A stretch of DNA of 64,000 bases from Chiridota heheva (Eukaryota; Echinodermata; Holothuroidea; Apodida; Chiridotidae), in NCBI GenBank assembly GCA_020152595.1, contig JAIGNY010000912.1:863501-927500 (forward strand), read 5' to 3'. This document shows, piece by piece, positions 50,801 through 58,789 of this stretch. A program made the position numbers and the translations under genes. Positions within the stretch are counted from its first letter, which is position 1; each line of letters starts with the position of its first letter. A model generated the notes under the pieces. The model worked only from the letters and a program-made list of their open reading frames with translations. It did not search any database and had not been told where the DNA came from.

Positions 50801-53800
50801 TAGCCAAGCATTGCAATTTTCACAAAAACAAAATGACTTCTATGCATGCATGAGGTTCACAAAAATGAAGAAAAAGGAAACATACACATAGGTTTTTCCT
50901 ACTGCAACTTCAGCTACGTCATGTTTTGCGCTGAGAAAGTATTTGAAAATATTCTCATCAACAAAATTTGTACCGTTCTGTTTTGGTATGTAAACGCGAA
51001 ACATGACGGAAAGAGCTACATTTCTACAGCGTGCAGGTTTACATTCACGATGACTTCAAAGTCAATGTTACTATTCCAAATAAATTTGAATATTTAGCAA
51101 AACAAAATGAAAACTATAGCGCATGCGTGTTAGATTAAACGAAGCAAAACGACCAGGACACATTACGGGGAAACACGGCACGGCACGGCACGGTATGGAT
51201 TGGTGTGCAGTAACTTACACTGGATGGTGTGTAAGTCTCTTCTGGGACTACTTTCCGTTCAGTCTTGTTCGGTGCTGTAGTGTATTGACTAATCACTACT
51301 ACGCCATCAATCCAAGGACCTGCATTTAGTGGGATTAGTACACATTTGTTTTTACATCAAAGTATTAATCAAATAACATGCATCATTATGGTTAATTAGT
51401 TCAGGCACTGTGTTAGTAAAAAAGCGCACACAACATCTAGGTTAAATTTGTTAGTTAAAAAAAAAAACAGAGTGAAATAAGGTTTATCGTGTGCTACATG
51501 AAGGCGTCTATGTTAGTAGCTTAAAGCCGACTGGTTAGTATGCCAACATGAAAAGCGCTTAGATGCATGATGTATACAAGATTCATAAAACATGTTATTC
51601 AGAATTCCCTCAATACACTTTTTTTTTCTTAGAGTCATTTTTTCTTCTGCATGCGACTGAATTAAAAATGAAAACGGAAAAAAGAATGTAATGACTCTTC
51701 GAACTGGTAAAGATTTCTGGTGGTGTTATCTTAATGTGTGTATAGTGTTTGTTTCGAAAAATAATTCTCCGATAAACAACTGGGGTCTGTTCATTCATAC
51801 ATTACAAAAAGTTCCATAATAACAACTGGAAATGAAAAGCTGTAAAATGGCCTATCAATGAGCGATTTTGATGGAAAGCTTAGCTATATGATAATTTCAG
51901 ATAAAGTTAAAAGCAATTTAGCTACTATTGTCACAACCGTCATGTACATACACATTTTAAATAGAATTTCCGAATAGTCGTACTTGATCTAGCTTTACCC
52001 AGCATAGGAATTCAACAATTTAAATTGACCGTTATACCACATGCAAGTCTAAATTACATAATAATTTGTTACCACTTTGGCATATATACAAGAATAATCC
52101 AATATTTGAGAGCAACACGGCTCAAGGCCGATATGTATCACTATCCATGTGTTGTTTCTAAACACATTTAGATTCATTTTCACCTCCATGTCCTTCAACT
52201 TGCGAAACGGGAAAAACGTTGATCAACTATTTAACGGATTGTACTAATCAGGTAAAGATTTGTTGTTAACACTGAAAAGACAGCAGGGTTATAAATGGTT
52301 CTTGCAGGAACGCAGAAAGGTTCTTGCAGGAACGTAGGAAGGTTCTTGATTTCTTTCCACCAAATGTTGCTCTCATTGACGAATATGATATCTTGTTAAC
52401 ACAGTAGTACTTTAGATTGATTATTTGCTGAGTAAGTTTCCATTAACTTTACAAAATGTTTTCAATCTTATTTTCCCCATATATGACCACCCAACCGTTA
52501 AGAAAGTACACTCCCGGGAAGTGAACTGTTTCTCTACCTGCTACACCTCTGGATTCTTCCTTATATCATATCGGGGTACCAATCGATCGCTATCATCAGT
52601 GTTATGACAAATTATTAGTTATTAATATTAGTTATTAGTCCTAGAAAAAAAGGTACGGACTTGACCAATAACAACCAACTAGTTGATCATATAAATGACA
52701 ATTAAAAAAGAATCGACCTCTTGTCACCAATGTGGATGTGGAATATGACGTGGGCTGCACAACAATTTTTGGGAAGCATATCTGGGCAACGCTGAAATAA
52801 GATGTTATGCTAAATAACGTATTAAAGGCTCCTTTTGATAGTATATGACGCAATTACAAAATCACGCAGAATTGAAATGAAATCACGCAGAATGAAAATC
52901 TAGCCACGCACGCATCGCGTAATTATATACATTTTTAGCATGGTAAAATCAAGTGCAATTCATATTTTATTGTCAGAGGTGGCACCATTATCACATTCGT
53001 TAATCATCCTCTTGTGCACCGTGAAGTATAAAAAAGAAGTGAAAAAAGATAATTGTTTTCCCAAACCGTCGACGTTAACTCAGTAGTCAAGGCATTCTGC
53101 AGAGCGCACGAGCGCCAAGTTTGAATAAAAGTCCCATCCTATTTCACAGATTTGGGTAGAATCATCTTAAATCCAGCGTAGTAGAAGATAAGTTTATAAG
53201 ATCCTCCTTTTCATTTGAAAAAGGTGGTTGTAGGACGAAGGTTTATCAATTCTTGCGATATTCGCTACGAACCTTCCTTAGTATTTGCACTGGTTTGTCT
53301 ACCAGATTATTTCACCAGAATTTCAATGGGAATGCTTACTTTTGGGGGCCCTACGTTGTTAACGATTATTTCTATCATTTCTATCTGTACTTATCAATAA
53401 AGCTCATGAACACGAAGAGGTAACCCTATGACGATTCTTACTGAATGTTGCGCAGATGTGTACATGTTGTTCTCAATCATCGTATCTCTATCGTGATACG
53501 AAGATACTCTGGCCTGACCTAAGCGGGATCATCTCGGTCGGCTTTGCAGAAACTACGGGCAGCAACGATGGCATGTCCCATTATTGCTTCGTAGTAATTG
53601 TCTACTTAAAAAAAAAAATTAAAACAAATATTCCATACAAAGAAATTGAATATGCACTCAAAAAGATAATTTCACTAACAGAAAATGTAAGAGATATATA
53701 CCTGGATCAGGCATGAAATGCGCATACTGGGTATCATTACATTTGCCAATCGAGGTTGTTACTACCAGCGTGTAATATCCATTGGATTTATGGGTTGGAG

Positions 53801-56800
53801 ACTGCAACGTTACCATGCCCAGCGTTAACCAGGCGGGATAACCATCATCCTCGGCTACAGCTATCTCCGTAAAAGAGTGGTTAACCAGTCGATCGTACTC
53901 GAAATAGAGTTTGATGCCAGTGTCTTTATGCGGTGGTGGGTAGGCAAGAATTTCGAAGAACATGCAGTGGTTGAAACACTCGAGAGGCTCAGTGAAATTT
54001 AAAATCTGCGGAGTAACTACATAAAACAAAATTACCAAATTAGAAAGCAATGTCATAAATTGACTACTATTCCTATTGCTATTAATATGTTATAATGCTT
54101 CTAAAACTTAGAAATATGCATTTTATTGTACGGTAACATTAGTTGCAGCTCTCTTTGCACAGCTTTCCTTTCTCTTTTTATTAGCTAAGGAGCAACGTTC
54201 CTCGCTTTGATTCCTCATTTCTTGTCTGCCTGAACATTTTTGCTTACTTATTTAATTACTTAATCTAAATGTGTTTTGGGTGTTATGTGCTCAATTTAGT
54301 GCTTCTGTCAGGTGATGTACATTATCTCGGATTATAAGGGGGATTGGCTTATATTTTGCATTTCTATATAATCTCTATACAAAATTGTGTTCAAAGCACA
54401 TCGTGAAATGATAAAATCAGCATTACATTTTATAAAAAAGCCACATCATCTTCCTGAAGTTCAGAACTTTAAAAAAATTCAAAGTTTAGTAAGTTTAAAT
54501 GGGAATAATATTAATAAAACACATCAAACAACGATTGCCATACGAACAAATTTGCGTGTATATTATGTTGGTGGACAAAATTTCCAATGGATGGCTGTAT
54601 ATTTGCATTTTGGTCTGAAGAAAATTGAAATAGTAATACAAGAAAGATTAAAAAAATCGGAAATGGGGAAAATGCACAAATAAGCACTTGTATAAGAGTG
54701 AATACAATATCTTTGACAGCTAAAGGTAAATCATTTCTCCATTAGAGGTAATTAATACATAATTTGTCGAAACTTAAATGACTATTCAATTCAACGTAAC
54801 TTTTTTCAACCTTCTTAAAAACAAAGATCATACTTATGATCACTACATGACAATATATACAAGATAAACATTTAAAAGCTAACAAAAAAAAACAATATGA
54901 TAACCAACACTGAAATATATAAAGACGCTTGGAGGTTGAGGGAATTCCAGGAAGCTTGTAAAAGAGCCATACCTCCAGATATAATATTAGGTGAAAGTTA
55001 ATGTAACAATAGTAAGAAATAAAGAAAAAGAAAAAACAATGACAAAAGAGAAGTATTAAAGTAGAGAAAAAGAAAAAGAAAAATTTAAAAGAAAGTGACA
55101 GAAATATACAAAGAGGCAAACTACGCATAAAGTGATGCAAATAGATACAAGGAAAATGCAATAGATGATTAACTACACATAAGATAATTCTTTAATTTTC
55201 TTTTAAATGTGACAAGACTTTTAATACATTTGAAATAGGATGGTGGCTTATTCCAGATATTTACACCACGATACATGATACTGTGTTGACAGATAGTAAG
55301 TCTGAATAAAGGGGTGAGGATATTTGAGGAATTTCTAGTTCTGTAGCTATAAAAATATCAATTCAAGCAAAAAAGGCCTCATTAAGGTAATTGGGAGTAA
55401 GGTATTTGAAAATTGAAAGTGGACGTATAGTAATCAATGAGTTGAAAAATAGTCATGGAGTTACTTATTTTAAATAAAGGCTCGGACTGGAGAACTAATA
55501 ATAACACTCATTGCTTTTTTGTGCAAGACAAATATTCTAATGATGATACACAGAGGCAAACTACGTATAAAGTGATATGCAAATATGATACAAGGCAAAT
55601 GCAATAGATGATTAACTAGACATGAGATAATTCTTTAATTTTGTTTTAAATGTGACAAGACCTAATACATTTTGATGTTTGCAAAAGTAAAACACCATAC
55701 TACAACAATATGAAAGATAAGGCCAAATCAAAACATTATAAAGAGTTAGAAGAATAGAGTTTGGCCAGGAATTTTTAATATGCATATTATACCAATACCT
55801 TTAGAAACTTTACCCAATATATTATCAATGTTTGGAACCCATGTTAAGTGCTCATCAATTTCAACCCTAAGGAAATTGGTAGAGTGTGTAAACAGAATAA
55901 AAGCTCTGTTGATAACAAGATTATTACTGAGAAGATCAACATTTTTAATTTGGGGGTAAAAAAGTCTTAAAACGGATTTTTTAGCATTAAGATGCAAGTT
56001 ATTTGACTTAAGCCATAAAACAATGTTATCAATCTCAGTGTTCATTTTATTTATCATATCTGAGAGGTTATTTCCACTATATAAAATATTAGTATCATCA
56101 GCATAAAGAATGAAATTAAACTTAGAGCTTACAGAGAGGTGGTCATTAACGTAAATAAGAAATAGTAATGGTCCTAGTGTTGAGCCTTGCGGAACTCATT
56201 ATCTGATTTTAAGCTTAGAGGAATTATGATCATTAATAGAAACATACTAATACCTGTCAGAAAGATAACTAGCAAACCAAACATTTGAAATACCATGAAT
56301 TCCGTACGAATCCAGTTTTAAAACAAAGTGATCTAATGTATCAAAAGCTTTGGACAGGTCCAAAAATGGACCTGTTGCAAGATGTTTATTTCAAAACAAT
56401 GTATTACAAAGTCAACAAGGTTTAAAATGGCATGTGATGTATTACGTTGGTGTCTAAAACCAAATTGTCCTTCAAATAAGATTGAATGCCTGGGTAAAAT
56501 GGAGTACAACCTATTTAAAACAAGCCTTTCCAATACTTTAGAGAAGCAGGATAAAACTGAAATAGGTCTTTAATAGCTGCTCGTCTTTTTCACTGCTTTG
56601 GAAAACGGGGACTACTCAGGCGACTTTAAGATTTGAGAGAACAATACCTTTACTAAAAGAACAATTACAAAGTGTGTGTGAGTGGTTGGAGATGAAACAA
56701 GAAACACTCTTAACTATTTTGGAAGAAATTTTATGAAGCCCGGACTTGAATTGTTAAGTTTAGAAAGGCAACACAAAACCTCTTCTTCATTGGTGGAATT

Positions 56801-58356
56801 ACAAAAGAATGAAGAAATTACAGAATTAGTCAAATAATTTAAGGGATCACAGAGATAATTAATAATTAATTATTATTAATGGTGTCACTAAGTTGAGGTT
56901 CAATATTATGAAATAACTATTAAATGTATTGCAGATATCTATAGGGTTCGTAATATTATCATTTCATTGCTTAATACAGTAGGTATAGAAGCGGATGTTT
57001 TGTTATGCAGTTGTCACAAATAATATGATAGACATCACAGAGTACAAACGTTTGGATACAGGCTAAATTTGACATTTCTTTTTCTTAAATTTGACATCTC
57101 TTTCTCCGTGCACTCTATTAAAAGATTATCATTTTTAAAACACAAACTATTGCCATGGATAATGAATGCTCAAGTTAATAAATGTTATATCCAATCTCAA
57201 TAATTATTAACAAATTCAATGATTGAGTAATTAATTTTAATAGACATAAACAAAAATTGTGATGGAAGTGCTTATAAGATTTTACTCTATAGAGAATTAG
57301 ACTTACTACACCAGTCACTTTTAAACACTTTGAAAAGTCGATAACTGAAAATTAAGCCTTAGTTTTCCCAGTATGCTTCTTTAATTGATTTATTTCACCA
57401 CAGAAATAAGTCTATATTTAAACTTCGAAATATGAACATGTTTGTGTTTTGAAAACAAGCAAGAAGTATAATGTATGCATTATTAACAAATCAATAATGA
57501 TTGAAAACGTTTCATTTCGATCAAAGATGATTTTACCTTCAACTTCAAGGGATACAAATTGCTTTGTAAATGACCCATCACGCGTGCTTACTATATAGCA
57601 GGAGATGTTACCCGTGTCCTGGTATGACAATTCTTGAAATGACAAAATCTTCTTGGAAGGACTGGATTCTTGAACACTGAACAAGGATTTTAATAAATCG
57701 GTGTACCAAATAACGGTTGTATCAACATTGGAATCCGCGTGGCATGCAATTGCCACACCAGTGCCGTTCCTCCGTACAATGTCCTTTGTGTTATTCAGGC
57801 TGCCAGTTGGAACATCTGTTGGATGTGGAAGCAAATAAGAAACAATCTTCGAGCAAACATAATCAATGGAATCACAACAACTCATTCGTTGTAAATCATC
57901 TAGGAAGGACGAACATTACATTACAACAAGCATTCTATACGCGCTTTTTCCTAGGAAGACTCAAAGCACCTACAATTTTCAAAAAGTAACAAACGTAAAA
58001 TAAAAATTGTAAATAGAGCAATAAAAAAGCAGATTCATTCATTCCATTCCAATTTCATACCTAAATTGTTTTTAAGCTTTACTCCAAGGTGAGTCTGCTG
58101 CCCCCTAAATGAGACTGTCTCCCAAACATCGTGATGTTTGCCAGGATCATGGGTGTGTACCTGGCTGCTTATTAAGAGGCTTGACTTAATTACAGTATCA
58201 TACTTACGGCAATTGAACAATTTCTTGGTTATAGTTTCCTTTGTGAAATTTCCGCCAACGCACTCTCTAAGTGAGATGTGTTTTGCCACGTCTGTCAACA
58301 GCCAATAGTTGCTGCAGTTCCCGCATTTTACCGGGTTGCCACCAACATTCAGAGTT
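35418..58356 (-). CDS. Trk: Trk-family neurotrophin receptor tyrosine kinase, partial gene (9 exons)
   Basis: Single-pass receptor tyrosine kinase; in vertebrates the family binds neurotrophins and signals through Shc/Ras, PI3K and PLC-gamma. Nine minus-strand exons (58208-58356, 57537-57815, 53702-54016, 50115-50152, 42417-42666, 40761-41067, 39589-39829, 36975-37133, 35418-35600) each have AG acceptor and GT donor. Their phases join into one open frame of 639 residues. Domain order is LRRCT (1-49), Ig1 (50-143), Ig2 (143-248), stalk (248-260), membrane segment (about 261-282), NPxY (330-333), kinase (about 350-625). This order, Ig2 containing [11 protein letters not shown] and AHFM, and kinase containing HRDLATRN and [10 protein letters not shown] identify Trk rather than ROR or MuSK. 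The leucine-rich repeats and signal peptide are missing from the window, so the gene is 5'-partial. Introns range from 392 bp to 7.4 kb and are packed with repeats. Confidence 0.95.
35745..35878. repeat. Small foldback element in or downstream of Trk intron
   Basis: GCCATAGGATATTCTG followed by CCGGACAAA at about 35747-35780 is repeated in reverse complement at about 35836-35877 (CAAAAATTGTCCGG, CAGAATATCATAGG). The hairpin-forming element of about 130 bp lies in the last Trk intron. Confidence 0.75.
35935..36210. repeat. About 33-bp minisatellite in last Trk intron
   Basis: Eight to nine units of the type AACATGTGTAAACATCATCTG plus TAAAATGTAGGT, some with an extra ACAGT insert. Confidence 0.95.
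36975..37133 (-). CDS. Trk: Trk exon: kinase C-lobe
   Basis: 159-bp exon in phase 0 at both ends, residues 527-579. It encodes the P+1 loop [16 protein letters not shown], the conserved [12 protein letters not shown] helix-F region and [12 protein letters not shown], typical of Trk kinases. Acceptor TTTATAG, donor GTATGT. Confidence 0.96.
37693..37990. repeat. About 19-bp minisatellite in Trk intron
   Basis: About 14-15 units of CTTGATCACTGAGCTAATC with point changes and single-base indels, in the intron between the C-lobe exon and the activation-loop exon. Confidence 0.95.
37995..39588. other. Trk intron sequence, nothing further recognised
   Basis: AT-rich intron remainder. No exon, RNA gene or clear element found. 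Confidence 0.5.
39589..39829 (-). CDS. Trk: Trk exon: catalytic loop and activation loop
   Basis: 241-bp exon, phase 2 in and phase 0 out, residues 447-526. It holds the catalytic loop HRDLATRN (492-499), the DFG motif (512-514) and the activation loop YSTDYYR with tyrosines 520, 524 and 525, the autophosphorylation triplet characteristic of Trk and insulin-receptor-like kinases. KIADFG replaces the usual KIGDFG. The insert between the hinge and alpha-E is slightly divergent ([13 protein letters not shown]). Acceptor TTAAACAG, donor GTAAGG. Confidence 0.97.
40761..41067 (-). CDS. Trk: Trk exon: kinase N-lobe
   Basis: 307-bp exon, phase 1 in and phase 2 out, residues 344-446. It encodes the glycine-rich loop GEGAFG (360-365), the beta-3 lysine in VAIKTLKDA (387), the alpha-C segment [15 protein letters not shown] with the salt-bridge glutamate near 404-406, and the hinge [16 protein letters not shown]. 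All residues needed for ATP binding are present. Acceptor is CTTGCAG and donor GTAAGT. Confidence 0.96.
41765..42258. repeat. Long inverted repeat (hairpin, arms about 242 bp) in Trk intron
   Basis: Left arm 41765-42006 and right arm 42016-42258 are reverse complements with roughly 10 percent differences by eye, separated by a 9-bp loop (AAAATCATA). The innermost 28 or so bases pair perfectly around CGGCAGAAAAGATGCCATGA. Arms consist of GAAATTTCGTGAAAACTGA-type words. It starts about 155 bp after the transmembrane exon in the direction of transcription. Similar words continue to about 42400, up to the splice donor. Confidence 0.93.
42417..42666 (-). CDS. Trk: Trk exon: transmembrane and juxtamembrane region with NPxY
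   Basis: 250-bp exon entering in phase 0 after CTATTTTAG and leaving in phase 1 at GTAAGA. It encodes residues 261-344. A hydrophobic helix (about 261-282, rich in V, L, I, F) is followed by a basic stop-transfer MKKRQKQ. Residues 330-333 are NPNY with isoleucine at -5 relative to the tyrosine, fitting the Shc/FRS2 PTB-binding consensus of the vertebrate NPQY site. The tyrosine is residue 333, about 16 residues before the kinase domain. The donor joins to VIQHI, matching FVQHI in vertebrate Trk. A large inverted repeat lies about 155 bp downstream in the next intron. Confidence 0.92.
42667..43850. other. Trk intron with a degenerate duplication of about 370 bp
   Basis: 42661-42960 and 43057-43380 resemble each other in order: GTAAAGCTAAAA, AACAGAAACA, CTTCA(G/A)AATCTAGCAA, ATTTATGCTGA, TTATGACTGATCA, TTCTATGGAATTCTGT and AATAATAGATCTTTCCC. 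The first begins at the splice acceptor of the membrane exon, so an ancient tandem duplication reached that boundary. Confidence 0.75.
43972..44155 (+). mobile_element. SINE copy (second family) with deleted tRNA head
   Basis: 184-bp insertion between 12-bp direct repeats GAAGTCGCAATT (43960-43971 and 44156-44167). It matches the reverse complement of the SINE at 28949-29220: CTACTGTGGTGTAGC, then GGCCGTGGACATTGACTTGG through to CACTCGTCGTC. About 89 bp including the B box are missing relative to that copy, so this copy cannot drive its own Pol III transcription. Confidence 0.88.
44570..44805 (+). repeat. G-rich minisatellite with quadruplex potential
   Basis: Repeats of GGGG(G)TCCGTGATAGGATTTGGG type, units of about 35-40 bp, with many runs of four to nine G. 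It lies inside the inverted-repeat element. Confidence 0.85.
45585..46690. other. Trk intron sequence, nothing recognised
   Basis: AT-rich intron sequence without a recognisable element or exon. A minus frame of 75 codons at 45902-46129 has no domain. Confidence 0.5.
46696..46790. mobile_element. Fragment related to the 32.5-33.1 kb MITE
   Basis: Matches the reverse complement of the MITE right end: GTC(T/C)G(C/G)TCCACTCTC, GATTAGGAGATCGA(C/G) and TGCGCA followed by TTTAAAC. The other end was not found. Confidence 0.55.
46990..47520 (+). mobile_element. LINE 3' end leading into trinucleotide array
   Basis: The plus strand encodes a degraded LINE C-terminus ([17 protein letters not shown], cf. 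the TYGxRxFxxAAPxLWN motif of many LINEs). The 3' UTR contains TTGTAAAGCGCGTTGAGAC and GCGCTATATATA, the conserved tail of several invertebrate and fish LINEs and SINEs, and ends in ATC/ATT repeats that seed the following microsatellite. Confidence 0.75.
47505..47895. repeat. Trinucleotide microsatellite (ATC)n (GTG)n (GTA)n
   Basis: About 390 bp: (ATC/ATT)n first, then alternating blocks of GTG and GTA on the plus strand. Long poly-Leu, poly-Thr and poly-Tyr frames on the minus strand are artefacts. It continues directly from the LINE tail. Confidence 0.97.
47900..50114. other. Trk intron sequence, nothing recognised
   Basis: Remainder of the intron between the stalk microexon and the membrane exon. 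T-run at 48339-48352; no supported exon or element. Confidence 0.5.
50115..50152 (-). CDS. Trk: Trk microexon: extracellular stalk
   Basis: 38-bp exon bounded by TTTCAG and GTAAGT. It enters in phase 1 and leaves in phase 0, exactly what is needed to link the Ig2 exon to the membrane exon. It adds 12 full residues ([12 protein letters not shown]), mostly acidic and polar, between Ig2 and the membrane. Vertebrate TrkB has a longer acidic linker here. Because 38 is not a multiple of 3, skipping it would shift the frame before the membrane segment and could yield a truncated secreted product; this is inference only. Confidence 0.78.
50153..53701. other. Trk intron sequence, nothing recognised
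   Basis: Intron between Ig2 and the stalk microexon. Short plus frames (for example 50846-51097 and 53215-53400) lack motifs and splice context. A tiny duplication of GGTTCTTGCAGGAACG lies at about 52298-52335. Confidence 0.5.
53702..54016 (-). CDS. Trk: Trk exon: second Ig-like domain (ligand-binding d5 equivalent)
   Basis: 315-bp exon, phase 1 at both ends, residues 143-248. In vertebrate Trks this membrane-proximal Ig domain is the main neurotrophin-binding surface. It carries the family hallmark [16 protein letters not shown] followed by AHFMPDPG, directly comparable with PTHMNNGDYTL and AHFM in vertebrate TrkB. Cysteines lie at residues 156, 160 and 235. The N-terminal half is less conserved than the C-terminal half. 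Acceptor follows TTTATGTAG; donor is GTATAT. Confidence 0.9.
54017..54890. other. Trk intron sequence, nothing recognised
   Basis: AT-rich intron sequence. A 98-codon plus frame at 54387-54683 has no recognisable domain and opposes the gene; not called. Confidence 0.5.
54900..57000 (-). mobile_element. Decayed LINE with intact YADD motif, in Trk intron (sense)
   Basis: Minus-strand reverse transcriptase blocks in order: [14 protein letters not shown] and [16 protein letters not shown] (56333-56540), [13 protein letters not shown] (about 56330-56370), [14 protein letters not shown] (about 56150-56200) and LYADDTN with YADD at 56094-56105. The thumb region [14 protein letters not shown] follows (55970-56020). 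Frameshifts and stops between blocks show it is dead. The strand is the same as Trk, so it is transcribed in sense within the Ig1-Ig2 intron. Confidence 0.88.
55112..55675. repeat. About 115-bp duplication in the LINE 3' part
   Basis: GAGGCAAACTACG, AAATGCAATAGATGATTAAC, GAGATAATTCTTTAATTTT and AAATGTGACAAGAC occur in order at about 55113-55230 and again at about 55553-55670. Confidence 0.88.
57537..57815 (-). CDS. Trk: Trk exon: first Ig-like domain
   Basis: 279-bp exon, phase 1 at both ends, encoding residues 50-143 as a single-exon Ig-like C2 domain. The Ig signature is visible: cysteine 74, tryptophan 86 (VIWYTD) and the DTGNISC motif ending in cysteine 122. The splice to the LRRCT exon gives NCHVP, matching the NCGLP junction of vertebrate Trk, which supports the acceptor at 57815 among several possible AGs upstream. 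Donor is GTAAAA. Phase 1-1 Ig exons are typical and can be skipped without a frameshift. Confidence 0.88.
58208..58356 (-). CDS. Trk: Trk exon: leucine-rich repeat C-terminal cap
   Basis: First exon that can be placed, 149 bp, starting with one base of a split codon and ending in phase 1. It encodes residues 1-49: the end of the last leucine-rich repeat ([11 protein letters not shown]) and an LRRCT cap with cysteines at 11, 14, 32 and 49 and tryptophan 18. The cap closes the hydrophobic edge of the LRR stack in the extracellular region. Acceptor is a pyrimidine-rich tract ending in ACAG; donor is GTAAGT. The first cysteine pair is spaced CxxC rather than the common CxC, a small departure from vertebrate Trk. 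Preceding LRR exons, normally about 70-75 bp each, were not recognised upstream. Confidence 0.85.
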
Positions 58357-58642
58357 CTGTAAAACAAGCGAGATATGTTTTGATATGCAATCGCACTAAT
58401 TTTTGTTTGTTTATTTACACCATTACAACAAGTCAATTCAACATTCATTAAAGCAGAAACAAACTTCTGCACGTTCTGAAAATCTCACGAAGTCAAAAAC
58501 ACATCTAGGAAATATAATTTCTCGAAGAATGATGTTAACGCGCCATGAAATTAAATTCATATACTTAATCACGGCATATTTCTAAAGAAATCTTATGATT
58601 TAGGTCTTGACAATTGTAAAGACCTAAACCAGAGGAATGTCT

Positions 58643-58785
58643 ACAATCTTGGACAAAATAGTTGTCGCACTCTTGTACCCCATTCAATGTTGGTTTAAAC
58701 GAAAACGTCCCAGGATGGCCCTCTTCAACTACAACATTGAGGCGGAGTAGAAGGGCCTAAAACAACTAATTTTGTCCATGATTGT
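58643..58785. mobile_element. MITE copy 1 (ACAATCTTGGACAAAAT ends)
   Basis: About 143 bp. The left end ACAATCTTGGACAAAAT pairs with the right end ATTTTGTCCATGATTGT. Interior also partly palindromic (CAATGTTG and CAACATTG). Homologous along its length to 59730-59880. Confidence 0.85.
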
Positions 58786-58789
58786 CTGA

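Noticed and set aside
54387-54683. 98-codon plus-strand frame as a gene
   Set aside because: Lysine/isoleucine-rich composition expected from AT-rich intron; no domain, splice or promoter support.
57816-57885. Upstream extension of the Ig1 exon to an ATG at 57885
   Set aside because: The AG at 57816-57817 after a pyrimidine-rich tract restores the conserved NC-xx-P junction with the LRRCT exon; the extension matches nothing in Trk.
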